Positions 34,053 to 47,066 of a DNA stretch of 64,000 bases are shown here, piece by piece. The position numbers and the translations under genes were made by a program. Within the stretch, counting starts at the first letter, position 1, and every line of letters starts with the position of its first letter. Location: positions 76,829,746 through 76,893,745 of the forward strand of contig NC_084613.1 of NCBI RefSeq assembly GCF_033978795.1, read 5' to 3'. This DNA is from Nerophis ophidion (lineage: Eukaryota > Chordata > Actinopteri > Syngnathiformes > Syngnathidae). The notes beneath the pieces were generated by a model. It made no database searches. It was not told the origin of the DNA and was given only the letters and a program-made list of their open reading frames with translations.

Positions 34053-34363
34053 TGTTTCCCCACAGGTCAGGCTTATATTTGTGGTGGTGTGGTTTGATTT
34101 GCGGCGGCGGTGATGACCAAGAAGAACGCGGAGTTGGAATATAATTACAACACTTTATGTACATATTTATATAAATATTTATATATTTATATAATATGTA
34201 ACCACAAGCTCCATTCACAGACAGAGTCCCATTGCTTTTATGAGCGGTCGAGCGAGTCAAAAGCCGAAAAAAAAAGAATTAAAAAATTTTTTTTTAAATT
34301 TGTGGCGTCCATAATTCTTTCGTGGTGGGCTGCCACAAATAAATGAATGTGTGGGAAACCCTG
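34053..34363. mobile_element. Short hAT-like MITE (CAGTGTTTCCC ends)
   Basis: It starts CAGTGTTTCCCCACAG and ends TGTGGGAAACCCTG, approximate inverted repeats. The flanks share only TATAG. The superfamily call is tentative. Confidence 0.5.
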
Positions 34364-35085
34364 TATAGTAGACTTTACCTGCAGTTGCAATTCCAAGACG
34401 TTAGTTGGCAGTAGTGTGTTGCCGAGCTAGAACTAGCCATTGCGATGGAGCTGAATGTGCCAGTCAAATGTTATGTTGCGGCCTACAAAGTCTTTATATT
34501 ATAAGTATTGTACTGTGGAAACTCGGTTTACAAACCTCTCTATTTGCAAACTTTTTGTTTAAGATAACTTTTAGATCACGCCAAATGTGCCTCTGTGTGC
34601 AAACCATGTTTCTGTGGTTAAATTATTCATTCATTTGTTCATTCATTTATTCATTCATTCATGTTGTGCTCCACATGCAGGCAAAAGCAGTGTGCATCAT
34701 TGTTGGGAAGGTGTAACACTCCACGTCACTTGCTGCGCATTGCAGTACATTACTAGTCACTACTCAGTGCTTTAGTGTGTGCGCCTTTTGACACGTTTTG
34801 TTCATTTTGCTAACTCAATGAGACCCCAAAACTCTACAGACCAGCATGTAAAGGAGGAGAGAATTGCTGCGAGGTTTAAAAAAAAAAAAGAAAGAAGACT
34901 ATTTACAAAGCATACACAGTAATGGTGCACACACATATGGAAAAATTAACCAAGCTTACCACAGCAAATTTAAATTGTGATGAGACTGGACTATTCTGGG
35001 AAAATATGCCAGAGTAGACCTTTTTTACAGCGGAGAAAAGATACTACCTCTCGTTCAGCAGCGTGTTTTTCAAGCCGCACGCACG

Positions 35086-35131
<46 letters not shown>

Positions 35132-35369
35132 CCTCCCTCCCTCTCTGCTGCCTTCTCTTCAGCTCATCTGCCGGTGTTAATGTGGGTGGAATTAACTTTT
35201 TGAAATGGTTATTATTGTAGCAATTTGGTTGTTAAAGTTTAGGATTTTTGTGATTTCTGAGCAATGTTTGTGAGCAACAATGCACACGCATTGGCAGATC
35301 AGCCCATCTGTTCAGATTGTTTTGACATGCTAAATAAGAGCAAGTTGATCTATCACCCCCTTGTGATGT
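34364..35369. other. Intergenic DNA with microsatellites
   Basis: An ATTC/TTCA repeat lies at about 34625-34662 and an AC repeat at 35082-35128. The rest is unassigned and no gene is visible. Confidence 0.5.
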
Positions 35370-35826
35370 TTGTTTGATATACATTACTGTAGAGATCTTT
35401 ATTATTGTGTTCAAAGTGTACAAATTTTACTAAAATATGGATTTTTGTCAAGTCTAGAACCCATAATTCATGTTTACATTGTGTCTTGTATAGACATTTT
35501 AAGGTCCTGAGTAGTCCTGGGTTCAATCCCGGGCTCGGGATCTTTCTGTGTGGAGTCTGCATGTTCTCCCCGTGACTGCGTGGGTTCTCTCCAGGTGTTC
35601 CGGGTTCCTCCCACCTCCAAAAACATGCACCTGGGGATAGGTTGATTGGCAACACTAAATTGACCCTAGTGTGTGAATGTGAGTGTGAATGTTGTCTGTC
35701 TATCTGTGTTGGCCTTGCGATGAGATGGCGACTTGTCCAGGGTGTACCCCGCCTTCCGCCAGAATGCAGCTGAGATAGGCTCCAGCAACCCCAAAAAGGG
35801 ACTAGCAGTAGAAAATGGATGGATGA
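35370..35826 (+). mobile_element. S1 SINE with the same extra 5' segment as 16513-17154
   Basis: From about 35370 to 35495 the sequence matches, in order, the insert found inside the S1 copy at 16842-17134, without the L2 piece. The normal SINE follows from AAGGTCCTGAGTAG. The SINE's own A-box head is absent, so the copy is truncated inside the extra segment. Confidence 0.75.
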
Positions 35827-36683
35827 TTCACTATGCAAACTATTTGATCAACAATGCTCGTTCAAGAACCTACTAATTTTCTAAATCGAGTTTGCACTTA
35901 TTACATCGTAGTTGTAGTTTTGTAGTAGTTTTCCTTAGTTATTGAAATCGCCATATAAAATTGCTAATAGTAAATGGAACAGTCAATGTAAATATGATCA
36001 AGCTAGCCCATTTTGGAAAATTGTAACATTATCAAGAGGCAGTTTGGCAGAGTCGACTCGGAGAGCTCATTGAGGGATTGTTTCCTTATCAAGTGTTGAT
36101 GTATTACATTTTTAAATTAAATAAATCGCGGTACCTTTCACGCGGCAACCTGCCATTGTTTCCCTTAATCCATCCGTGACAAAATCTGGGTTTCACAGGC
36201 TGTGTAAAAGGGGCTACTCTGTAAACAATCGTTAATGTATGAAAACCTTGCACAAATCTAACAACAATTTAAAAGTGCTGTTTGCATCTTGCTCACAGTA
36301 GTAGTTTTCAAAGCAAAACATATAACAATAACACTACCGGCTAGCTTATGTTTGTTACGATTAGTGGTTTAACAGAACACATCTGTTTGACATTTGTCTA
36401 AATTTTACCCAATCACAGCCCACCAGCACCAAACTAACATCAAACGACTCCTCCCGAAGCCCCGGACAACATATATTACAAAATCAGTTCTGAGCGACCT
36501 TGTCAACTCTTTGTCCACATGCCCGCCGAGGGACTGTCTTATAATGAAACAAATTTACCGGCCCAAATAACATAATTGGTGTTTACAGCTGTCACCAACC
36601 TGGTCACGTCACACCTACGCAAAGGGAGCACGTGCACAAATAAAAGAGCAATCCAAGAGAAGCAACAACAAATTTGCAGTCAT
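35827..36683. other. Unassigned intergenic DNA
   Basis: A part near 36260-36400 resembles 31180-31290, so old shared repeats are likely. No ORF is supported. Confidence 0.35.
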
Positions 36684-36745
36684 AGATAGATAGTATTTTA
36701 TTGATTCATTCAGGAGAGTTCCCTCAGGAAAATTTAAATCCTAGC
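36684..36745 (-). mobile_element. LINE 3' end stub
   Basis: The GATA tail followed by TTCAGGAGAGTTCCCTCAGG resembles the 3' end of the LINE-derived element at 6403 and 62132. Confidence 0.55.
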
Positions 36746-36810
36746 AGCAGTGTACAGAACTGAAATCGAATTTAAAAGGTAAAAAGTAAATAATGGGGAT
36801 ATAAATTGTA

Positions 36811-37567
36811 GGGGTGTAACGGTACACACAAATTTCGGTTCAGTCCGTACCTCGGTTTAGAGGTCACGGTTTGGTTCATTTTCGGTACAGTAAGAAAACA
36901 ATAGAATATTAATATTTTGATTATTTATTCACCAAATTTGTATACAATGGCTTTATCCTTTTAACATTGGGAACACTATAATAATTCTGCCCACGTTAAT
37001 CAACATTAAACTGCCTCAACTTGTTGCTCAGATTAAATGAAATGACAAAACTTTTCTTCTACATAAAAAAAGTGCAACATTAAACAGTTTCAAGTCAACT
37101 CATCATGCTTCATTTATTACAGCAGTTGGGAAGCCTGCAGTTGATTTTTATTATGTAAATGTTGCATTTTTATCAACATGTGATAGCAGGGACCCTGCCA
37201 TTCAAACTAGGCTGCTACTTTACTAATGATTCATGTAACTATAGCTGAAAAAATAGCACAATAGCAATAAGAGAGACTATTCATCCCTGAACACCATGGA
37301 GTTCATATAGGCTTAATGATGCACTTACATTATTTTATCACTAACACACACACACACACACCGCACAATGTGCTAACACACACACCGCAAAATGAGCTAA
37401 CGTTACGCTAAAAGTTAATTAGCCTTCACCTCAAGCCAGAATTGCGAGCGAGCTGAGCTGCAGTTTGTTTCTAGAACGTCATCTAGAAAGAAAGTGGAAC
37501 GCCGGTCCCTGAAAATAATGCTTACATTAAACCTGTCCGTGGTGCAAAAAATGTTGGGGACCACTGA
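36811..37567. mobile_element. hAT-derived composite
   Basis: The left end TAGGGGTGTAACGGTAC is that of the hAT in the LCLAT1 intron at 50965. The right end GTTGGGGACCACTG belongs to another family. The piece is probably two truncated elements abutting. A short AC repeat lies near 37340. Confidence 0.5.
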
Positions 37568-38685
37568 TGTATAGCATCTAGCCAGTCAGTGGCTAGCGCT
37601 AGCATTTTGCAATTGACTTAAGTGCAGTTTTGGCTAAACTACCACTCTAAGTTAGAGGTTTCGCTGTTGCTCAGTGATTGGAGGCTCTCCTTTCTCTTAA
37701 GTTGCTTACGAGAACTCAAAATAGGACAAACCCGTGCCATTAATTTGACAAGTTTATTTATTTCATTCCTTCCCTCCTTGTTTGTGTCATAAAGCCCCAC
37801 GCACAACACTTATTGTTGAGCTCGAATCTGTTGCGATGTCTGGTGTCGGGCCTGAAGTGAAAGAATGCTAAATGACTGCCAAAGAGTTACGACTTGGACC
37901 GTTATCTCAGCGTACTGCGGGGAAATGCTGCGAATTGCGTGCACTGTTTGTTGAGGGGGTATGCTTTTCGGGAATATTATTACTATGGTATTTTAAATTG
38001 CATCCCAGTGGTACTAAATCACATTAATAACTGGATCTAGTATGCAGGGTATGGAAACAAAAGGTTTTCCGTGAATGCGTTGGGGGGGAAAATAGTTTTC
38101 CTAGCGTCCCCTGTCTCCTGTGGTTACATTAATCATAAGAAAAATGGGTAAAATTATAATTGTTACTGTTCATGTTGCACGTTCCGTGCTACAGTGCCAT
38201 TATTCCAGTTGTCACTGTAGGGTGTGTTCTGACATAAAGCAAAACTTTAATGCCCCTATCCTCACATTTTCCATCATTAATCTCAATAACCTTTACTGCC
38301 TGAAGGCTTGCACTTTATCATTGTTCTTATTAATAAACCTTCAGCCTCCTCGGTTGCCACATATCGAGTCTTGCTGCGTCACACTGGTGTTCCCAGGCAA
38401 AGGCAGGTCTGAGCCAAATGCTTTTTTGCGCGCGTGTGTGTGTGTGTGTCTGTGTGCGCACGGTGATAATTGAGGTGGAAAGGTGTGAGCTGCATTGGGC
38501 ACCCGCTGGATGAAATAATTCCCTGTAGCATCTGCTGAAGACTCACTGCGTCAGCAAGGCCTTATCAATTCAAGACTCTGCAGGCTCCCTTAATCTAAAA
38601 GGCTGCAAACTTGGTAATAATTGCCTGGCACCCACTGCTAAGTTTAAGGCTGTTTGAGACATTTAACACTATCTAGTTCGTGTAT
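37568..38685. other. Unique intergenic DNA, possible conserved element
   Basis: No repeats are recognised apart from a short GT run near 38430-38455. 38480-38660 is of balanced composition and non-repetitive, as often seen in fish conserved non-coding elements. No ORF with known motifs. Confidence 0.35.
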
Positions 38686-38739
<54 letters not shown>

Positions 38740-38866
38740 GATTAGATTTATATAGCACTTTTTTTAGACATTCATGTTTATAGCTGACACCTCAGTTTGT
38801 CTTAAGGTCTAGTTCAAACATAATCAACAATCATATATATATATATATATATATATACACTGTGTA

Positions 38867-38915
<49 letters not shown>

Positions 38916-38935
38916 TATACACACATACATACAGT
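38686..38935. repeat. ATA, AT and GT microsatellites with an S2 SINE stub
   Basis: (ATA)n at about 38688-38738 is followed by GGATTAGATTTATATAGCAC, the end of an S2-type SINE on the minus strand. AT and GT runs follow at 38833-38930. Confidence 0.8.
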
Positions 38936-40989
38936 AGAAAACCTCTCAGGTCCAACACAATCCCTTCCCGGATGGTGGTTAAGATTTAAAAACTGTTTTT
39001 GTTTTTTATATGAGGAAATCATGGAAGTTGAAGAGATCAGTACCAGTGTCAAACTGACGTCATCATAGAACTTTTGACATAAGTGTAAAAATAAGTTCCA
39101 CGCTGTACGACTAAAAAAAAATTTAAGATTCTTTATTTTTTATTCACCATGTTTCCGAGACACACGAGACATTGAAATTACATTCCTCCCTTTAAACAAT
39201 GTAAAACAGTATACAAAAATCATTGTTAAAATGTAAAAAAAAATAAAAATAGCATTTATATATTCATGTACAATGCAATCGCGAATAGCAACTCTGTGTA
39301 AACTAGGGATGTCCCGATCGACATTTTTTGCCTACGATCCGATTAAATGGCTTCACATCCGATCCGATTTCGAGTCCCCATCCGATACTTTGACGATTGG
39401 CGATCACTTCCATAACGCTGACAGTGGACTCAACAAACTACCTTTGGTTAATGTTGCAATTTTCAATGACAACAAACCAGTTGACCCAAAAAACACTCCA
39501 ACCTAAGTAAAGTAAGGCTACACTTTTCCAAAAATCTACTAGCTTGATGCTAATATACATTGGTTTTGATAATGACATGCTACAGTTTAGCTTTAGCAAA
39601 TTTACATGGCGATTTCAACACCTCCAAATTTGTTGATAACTACAACTAAGATGCACGTTACAGTACTATTTAAATGAGAAATGTTATAATAAAATAACTG
39701 TACAACAGTTACCGTAATCAGCTTATCTTTAAATGTTGCAATACATTTTTTTTTTTTAATCGAAAAAACGATTCATGTTCATTATCAACACACACAAAAG
39801 TATAGAAAATTAGTACCGTCGAGTACTAGCATTAATTCCCAGGTACTGCAAAATGCGAATGGTACCCATCCTACTTTGACACTAGATTATGGACCTGTAA
39901 AAATATATATATATTTTTTAGCAAGGTACTAAATTGAACACAATACCATATGTTTTATAAAGTTTATCTTATTGAATTCAGAAATTGTTTGTATTGTTTT
40001 GAATCCGATCATGTTTAAAATGTGTGCTATTGAATTTGACATCTTATGGAATTCAGAAATTGCTTGTAGTGATTTGAATCAGATCATGTTTAAAATGTGT
40101 GCTTTTGAATTTTACATAATTTTTTTAAAGATAAAATAAAGTGGCTTGTGCACAATTACTAAACAAAAACATACACTATTGGCTCCCATTTAGATCATTT
40201 GGGTTTTGTCCTACAAAGCCTTTCTTTATGCAGACATTTATACTCCGAGTTTGCAAACAATAACAAAAACGACTAAAAATTTTTGGTGTAATAATAATAA
40301 GAAAAAAATATATATATATATATTGTGTAATAATAACATGAAAAAAAAAGTGTAATAATAACATGAAAAAAAAAAAAATATATATATTCTTTAATGACTT
40401 TGGTATGGTTTATATACTGCTAATAGCAGGTATTAATTACGGGGTGCTCAAAAAATCGATTTAAATCGAAATCGCGATTTTTATTTAGATTTGAATTCGA
40501 TCAATTTAAAAAAAATCCAATTTTTTTTTTTTGCACAGTATTGTATATATTTTTTTAAAAATACATTTTTGGATTTACTTGTATTACTTGTATTGTAAAA
40601 CTGGGATTGGGTTGGCGTTGCTCTATTTTCTTTATTAGTTTAATTATCATTATGTGAATTTCATAAATAACGTTTTAATATATTTTTGAAAATAAGTTTT
40701 CTAGGCAAATGCTACTCCGTCTATAAGTTGTACTTCAGCAGCTAAGCGAAGTATTTGTATAATGTAATCTGCTTTTAAAAGTTTTTAGTATAATTTATGT
40801 ACCAAATAATATATTACGAGAATCGTGTTGAATCGAGAAATGTTTAAGTCAAATCGTCACCCCAAGAATTGTAATCAAATCGTGAAGTGGCCAAAGATTC
40901 TCATATTTAGTCTTGATAGTATCGACATCTGGATTGATCAACCCTACTTTCCATTGAACATGGAATTGTATTCTATGACAGCCCCACCC

Positions 40990-41347
40990 GGGCTTCACGG
41001 TGGAAGAGGGGTTAGTGCGTCTGCCTCACAATACAAAGGTCCTGAGTAGTCCTGGGTTGAATCCCGGGCTTGGGATCTTTCTGTGTGGAGTTTGCATGTC
41101 CTCCCCGTGAATGCGTACTCCGGCTTCCTCCCACTTCCAAAGACATGCACCTGGGGATAGGTTGATTGGCAACACTAAATTGGCCCTAGTGTGTGAATGT
41201 GAGTGTGAATGTTGTCTGTCTATCTGTGTTGGCCCTGCGATGAGGTGGCGACTTGTCCAGGGTGTACCCCGCCTTCTGCCCGATTGTAGCTGAGGTAGGC
41301 ACCAGCGACCCCAAAGGGAATAAGCGGTAGAAATGGATGGATGGATG
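40990..41347 (+). mobile_element. S1 SINE, full-length
   Basis: The head GGGCTTCACGGTGGAAGAGG, B box and GATGG tail are all present. GCCCCACCC flanks it (40981-40989 and 41352-41360). Confidence 0.88.
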
Positions 41348-41474
41348 AACCGCCCCACCCTTTTGAAGGAATCTTTCATGGGAGTACAATATTTAACCAT
41401 GCAAACACTAGGGCACAGCTGCACTCTAGAACAACGGGGCTCAGCAGCTCATCTGCCAATTGCTGATCAGTTAA

Positions 41475-42664
41475 AGGGGAACATTATCACAATTTCAAAA
41501 GGGTTAAAAACAATAAAAATCAGTTCCCAGTGGCTTGTTGTATTTTTTGAAATTTTTTTTTAAATTTTACCGGTCCCGGAATATCCCTAAATAAAGCTTT
41601 AAAGTGCCTTATTTTCGCTATATTCGAAACCACTATCCGTTTCCTTGTGACGTCATACAGGGCTGCCAAGACAAACAACATGGCGGTTACCACAGCAAGA
41701 TATAGCGACATTAGCTCGGATTCAGACTCGGATTTCAGCGGCTTAAGCGATTCAACAGATTACGCATGTATTGAAACAGATGGTCGGAGTATGGAGGCAG
41801 ATAGCGAAAACGAAATTGAAGAAGAAATTGAAGCTATTGAGCGAATAGCTATTGACGCTATTCGGCCATAGCCTGGGTGTACCTAATGAAGTGGCCCATA
41901 GCATGGCAGCCTTATTAGCATCGCCGGTAAAATGTGCGGACCAAACGATCAGGACTTTCGCATCTTGTGACACTGGAGCAACTTAAATCCGTCGATTGGT
42001 AAGTGTTTGTTTCGCATTAAATGTGGGTATCTAGTTTCAAATGTACATACAGGTAGCGTAAATAGCATGTTAGCATTGATTAGCGTAGCATGTTAGCATC
42101 GATTAGCTTGCAGTCATGCCGTGACCAAATATGTCTGATTAGCACATAAGTCAACAACATCAACAAAACTCACCTTTGTGATTTCGTTGACTTAATCGTT
42201 GCAAATGCATCCGCAGGTTATCCATACATCTCTGTGCCATACCTGCCTTAGCATCGCCGGTCAAATGTGAAGACACTTTGGTACATTCAATGGGGGTCTG
42301 GCGGCAGATTTCTTGCCAGTGGTGCAACTTGAATCCCTCCCTGTTAGTGTTTTTATACCCTCCGACAACACACCGACGAGGCATGATGTCTCCAAGATTC
42401 CAAAAAATAGTCGAAAAAACGGAAAATAACAGAGCTGAGACCCGGTGTTTGTAATGTGTTGAAAAGGAATATGGTGGGTGTGTTACCTCGGTGACGTCAC
42501 GTTTCTGGCGTCATCGCTAAAAGAGCGATAAACAGAAAGGCGTTTAATTTGCCCAAATTCACCCATTTAGAGTTTGGAAATCGGTTAAAAAAATACATGG
42601 TCTTTTTTCTGCAACATCAAGGTATGTATTGACGCTTGCATAGGTTTTGTGATAATGTTCCCCT
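41475..42664. mobile_element. K2 TTAA-target transposon with two convergent ORFs
   Basis: TTAA at both ends (41471-41474 and 42665-42668) and inverted ends AGGGGAACATTATCACAA define it. The plus strand from ATG 41680 encodes an acidic 63-residue ORF with ISSDSDSDFSGLSDSTDYA, opening 25 bp after TGACGTCA (41648-41655). The minus strand from ATG 42384 encodes a THAP-like remnant: RCVVGGYKN, FKLHHWQE, CTKVSSH, with the second zinc Cys replaced by Tyr. It lies about 108 bp after TGACGTCA (42492-42499). A splice donor-like GGTGAGTTTTG follows the THAP part. This is a non-autonomous relative of a two-gene transposon. Confidence 0.82.
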
Positions 42665-42732
42665 TTAAAAAAAGCAAATATCGGCCTCTGATCAGATCCC
42701 ATAATCGAGATCAGGACATCTCTCGTGCAATC

Positions 42733-43543
42733 ACTGCCAAATGTGCAAAAAGTGTGACGTAAATGAAATAATCAGTGGTACAACTTTTGACGATGATGTT
42801 CATGTGTGGTTATCATCCCCCTGTTTCGTTTTGGCATCACATTTAATCAGAAGCAGAAAATATTTGAAGAGCGGTTGAAAACAAATACCCATCCGACATC
42901 ATTGTTGCCAGAAATGTTAGCCGCTATGTTTTTTACCCTAATTACAGACCCTTACGTGTGTTTGCGGTCCACGCACCCAGCGACTATAGGAGACTATGCG
43001 GAAATATTTATGGTATGTATGATCTGTGTCACTGCTTGGCGTTGCTTTCGGGTTTGGCTGGATAATTGGACATTTTTCTGGTATTGTTGGGAAGCATGCA
43101 CTGATTACTATAATAACCGTCCAAACAAAAAATTCAGACAATGTTCTTTCTTCTAAAGGGTGGGCCCGCGTGCTGTTCAAGTGTAGAATGCCCATAAAAT
43201 GCCAAGGGCTTGACCGTCATTGACATGCACAAATGAGCCATTACATAACGGACAATCGCAGGTCCTGTTTCTCAGTTTTGAATTTCAGAAGGCCAACGGG
43301 CTCAGCTCACTTCCCCAAGGGATCTAATGGCCATTCCGGTATGTATGTCTGATATGTGGCAGCTACTGTGAAGCAAGTGGCAAAAATACCTGGTATGAGA
43401 CAGTGAGTTCACAGAAACAATGCAGTCTGGTAATTTGATTAATTCTCCAGATATTTTGAGGCAGGTAGGGATTTTACGAAAGTCTGCTGTTGGTGAAAAA
43501 AACAACATAATTTAAGCTTAATGTTAGGAAGAGTTTGATAAAG
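42733..43543. other. Unassigned DNA with a 116-codon ORF
   Basis: The plus-strand ORF at 42806-43156 has several Trp and Cys residues but matches no family I know. It has no clear start context or splice structure. It may be repeat-derived or chance. Confidence 0.25.
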
Positions 43544-43551
43544 CAGTCATT

Positions 43552-45073
43552 TCGGGCTGGGCGATATGGCTTTTTTTTAATTTCTCAATATTTTTGGGCC
43601 ATGTCACGATACACAATGTACATCTCGATATTTTGCCTTAGCCTTGAATTAACACTTGATGCATATAATCACAGCACTATGATGATTCTATGTGTCTACA
43701 TTAAAACATTCCTGTTCAAACTGCATTAATATATGCTCATTTTAAACTTTCATACAGAGAGGGAAATCACAACTTAGTCAATTTAGCAAAACTGTATTAA
43801 TTAAATAGTTATTAAGCAGTGGCACAAACATTCATGTCATTTTCAAAACAGAAAGTGCAAGATTGTCAGAGACATTTTAAAACAAGCTATTGAGTGCACT
43901 TTTGTGCATGATGTCACTATGGTGACATATCAAAAAAACACTAAAGTGAAGTGCACTTTTTGTACAGAACGCCACTACAATAGTTTAAAACAGATAAAGT
44001 GCACTTTTGTGCATGATGTCACAATATATTTTTGTGTGACAACTATAAATGAGCTGCATAACAGGGGCGGCATGGCGTAGTGGGTAGAGCGGCCGTGCCA
44101 GAAACCTGAAGGTTGCAGGTTCGCTTCCCACCTATTGACATCCAAATTGCTGCCGTTGTGTCCTTGGGCAGGACACTTCACCCTTTGCCCCCGGTGCCGC
44201 TCACACTGGTGAATGAATGATGAATGAATGATTGGTGGTGGTCGGAGGGGCCGTAAGCGCAAACTGGCAGCCACGCTTCCGTCAGTCTACCCCAGGGCAG
44301 CTGTGGCTACAAATGTAGCTTACCACCACCAGGTGTGAATGAATGATGGGTTCCCACTTCTCTGTGAGCGCTTTGAGTATCTAAAAATAGAAAAGCGCGA
44401 TATAAATCTAATCCATCATTATTATTATTATTATTTTTATATCAAATAGTGAATGTCCTTCGCTATGTGGTAGGTCTCTGCAGACGTTATCTCCTGTTGT
44501 TGATTGTTTTTTTATACGGTGTTGATCTGGAAATTGTTGCTTCTGCATTTTGTTGGTGTGGCACTCAACGGAGATGTTGACATGCGGAGTTTCAAGCTCT
44601 CTTTATTCTCTAGCGAGTGACTTTTCAAATGATGCTACAATAGCAGTGCTGCTACTTTTTGTAGCAACGCTTTTGCCACATAAATGTTGAACATATTCCC
44701 GCTTGAAGCCAAACCACCGCCGGACGATGGATCCTGTGCTGTTTTTCTTGGTAATTATTCTTCCTTCATTTGTTATCAGATTCGCACCTTCTCTCTCTCG
44801 TATTACCACTCGCACTTCGCCGCTAGCATCACAGCTATCGTTATCATGTCGCTACCTCTCTGCTACGTGGGAGCGTGCGACGCCGCACACGTGACGTGTG
44901 TAAGAAGGTGCGCTTGTTTATGTCTCTCCTTGGGAGAGACGAGAGTGGGAAACGCATGTAGTGTAATGCCCGCAGCTAAAAGCAACTGCGTGAGAACGTA
45001 TACTTGAATATCACGATGTAGTCATTTTCAAACCCGCAATATAGTGAGTATATCGCTATATCGCCCAGCCCTA
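43552..45073. mobile_element. hAT element (GGGCTGGGCGATAT family), longer copy
   Basis: The ends TCGGGCTGGGCGATAT and ATATCGCCCAGCCCTA and a perfect duplication CAGTCATT (43544-43551 and 45074-45081) define it. It keeps about 300 bp (near 43775-44060) missing from the copy at 32119 and carries an S2 SINE at 44064-44434. Confidence 0.93.
44064..44434 (+). mobile_element. S2 tRNA-derived SINE
   Basis: The A-box region TGGCGTAGTGGGTAGAGCGG and B-box GGTTCGCTTCC are followed by a body with TCCTTGGGCAGGACACTTCA and the 3' part AAAGCGCGATATAAATCTAA. The tail is (ATT)n. It is a SINE and not a functional tRNA gene. Confidence 0.88.
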
Positions 45074-45161
45074 CAGTCATTGCATTGTTACTCTTAGACA
45101 TCTGTGATTTATTGCTTCACTTTCCCCATATCTTTTTTCCACTCAGGGTCAGGGCCTTTAA

Positions 45162-46321
45162 AGGGGAACATTATCACCAGACCTATGTAAGCGTCAATAT
45201 ATACCTTGATGGTGCAGAAAAAAGACCATCTATTTTTTTAACCGATTTCCGTACTCTAAATGGGTGAATTTTGGCGAATTAAACACCTTTCTGTTTATAG
45301 CGGTGGAGGCGATGATGTCAGAATGTGACGTCGCCGAGGTGACACACCCACCATTTTCATTTTCAACACATTACAAACACCGGGTCTGAGCTCTGTTATT
45401 TTTTGACTATTTTTTGGAACCTTGGAGACATCATGCCTCAACGGTGTGTTGTCGGAGGGTGTAACAACACTAACAGGGAGGGATTCAAGTTGCACCACTG
45501 GCCCGAAGATGCGAAAGTGTCTGCCGCCAGACCCCCATTGAATGTGCCAGAGTGTCTCCACATTTTACCGGCGATGCTAAGGCAGACATGGCACAGAGAT
45601 GTATGGATAACCTGCAGATGCATTTGCAACGATAGTCAACGAAATCACAATGGTGAGATTTGTTGATGTTGACTGCCAGCTAATCGATGCTAACATGCTA
45701 CGCTAATCGATGCTAACATGCTATTTACCGGCGGTGCTAAAGCAGACATGGAACAGAGATGTATGGATAACCTTTAGATGCACTTGCAACTATATTACGT
45801 TTCCTTACACCCACATTTAATGCGAAAAATACACTTACCAATCGAAGGATTTAAGTTGCTCCAGTGTCACGTGATGCGAAAGTCCTGATTGTTTGGTCCG
45901 CACATTTTACCGGCGATGCTAACGCAGCTATTCGGCCATGCTATGGCTATGAATAGCGTCAATAGCTATTCGCTCAATAGCTTCAGTTTCTTTTTCAACA
46001 TTTTCATACTCCAACCATCTGTTTCAATACATGCGTAATCTGTTGAATCGCTTAAGCCGCTGAAATCCGAGTTTGAATCCGAGCTAATGTTGCTATATCT
46101 TGCTGTGCTATTCCCATTGTTTACATTGGCAGCACTGTGTGACGTCACAGGGAAATGGCCAGTGTCTTCGCAGAGAGCCGAAAATAAGGCACTTTAAAGC
46201 TTTATTTAGGGATATTCTGAGACCGGTAAAATTTTGAAAAAAACTTCAAAAAATACAACAAGCCACTGGGAACTGATTTTTATTGTTTTCAACCCTTTTG
46301 AAATTGTGATAATTTTCCCCT
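45162..46321. mobile_element. K2 TTAA-target transposon, opposite orientation
   Basis: TTAA stands at 45158-45161 and 46322-46325, with ends AGGGGAACATTATCACC and its partner. The THAP-like ORF is on the plus strand from ATG 45433: RCVVGGCNNTNREGFKLHHW keeps both first Cys residues, then a frameshift. The acidic ORF is on the minus strand from 46148. TGACGTCA at 46140-46147 overlaps that start; the other palindrome has decayed to TGACGTCG near 45326. The orientation is opposite to the copies at 41475 and 48931. Confidence 0.83.
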
Positions 46322-46325
46322 TTAA

Positions 46326-46826
46326 GCCTGTCAGCTATGACTCACTTAACAAGTAGCTTCACATCCATTCTAAATTCTATTCCAGCCTTTGACCTCACTG
46401 AGGCCCTCTTATACTTGAACTCCTCAAAGAGAAAAGCTCTATTTGATAATTATTGAAAGGAATCGAAAACCGGTTCTTGTTCAGAAACGGTTCCCGGTGT
46501 ATCTATCGATTCGTTGGAGTCGCTTACCATTTTGTCAACCGTTTCTCTTATCGATTCTTTTGGGTGGGGATGACGTCATCACGCAACGTGCATACTGTGT
46601 AGTGACATCAGATCTCAAATTGGCCATGCCAGGTCTAGACATTTCACAAGAAAACATTGCAACGGCCCTACTTGTAAAAATTATAAGGCTGCTAGTTCAT
46701 CAAGAGGAGGACATACAAGGAATATGTTGAAACATTTGAACACATAACGAGGAATAAATGAAAGTCACGTTTTTGAACCGCTCCGATCTCATCCCAGGCA
46801 ACATTAACGCTAGCACATCATCTGAA
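46326..46826. other. Unassigned intergenic DNA
   Basis: A 95-codon ORF at 46443-46730 has no recognisable motif, and nearby GGTTCTTGTTCAGAAACGGT-type text may be an old MITE. No gene is supported. Confidence 0.3.
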
Positions 46827-47066
46827 TTTAAAGTTAAAGTACCAATGATAGTCACACACACTAGGTTGGTGAAATTTGTCCTCTGCATTTGACCCATCCC
46901 CTTGTTCACCCCCTTGGAGGTGAGGGGAGTAGTGGGCAGCAGCAGTGGCCACGCCCGGGATTCATTTTTGGTGATTTAACCCCCAATTCCAATCCTTAAT
47001 GCTGAGTGCCAAGCAGGGAGGTAATGGGTCCCATTTTTATAGTCTTTGTTTGAACTCACAACCTAA
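46827..47066 (-). mobile_element. Probable tRNA-derived SINE, minus strand
   Basis: Read on the minus strand it starts with a B-box-like GAGTTCAAAC, then ATGGGACCCATTACCTCC and GGTTAAATCACC, and ends TGGTACTTTAACTTTAA. I recognise this as a common fish short retroposon; the family name is not certain. Confidence 0.6.

Larger units (their letters stand above)
39304..42724. mobile_element. Large hAT composite (TAGGGATGTCCCGATC ends)
   Basis: The left end TAGGGATGTCCCGATCG and the right end GATCAGGACATCTC are inverted partners. The flanks GTGTAAAC and GTGCAATC match at 6 of 8 positions. An S1 SINE (40990-41347) and a K2 element (41475-42664) lie inside. AT-rich material at 39600-40980 includes another fragment with ATCGATTTAAATCGAAATCG. 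Confidence 0.65.

Noticed and set aside
35353..35838. 161-codon minus-strand ORF (and similar ones at 33555, 41026, 30091)
   Set aside because: They are the antisense of the S1 SINE; the same peptide text appears at every copy because the repeat is the same.
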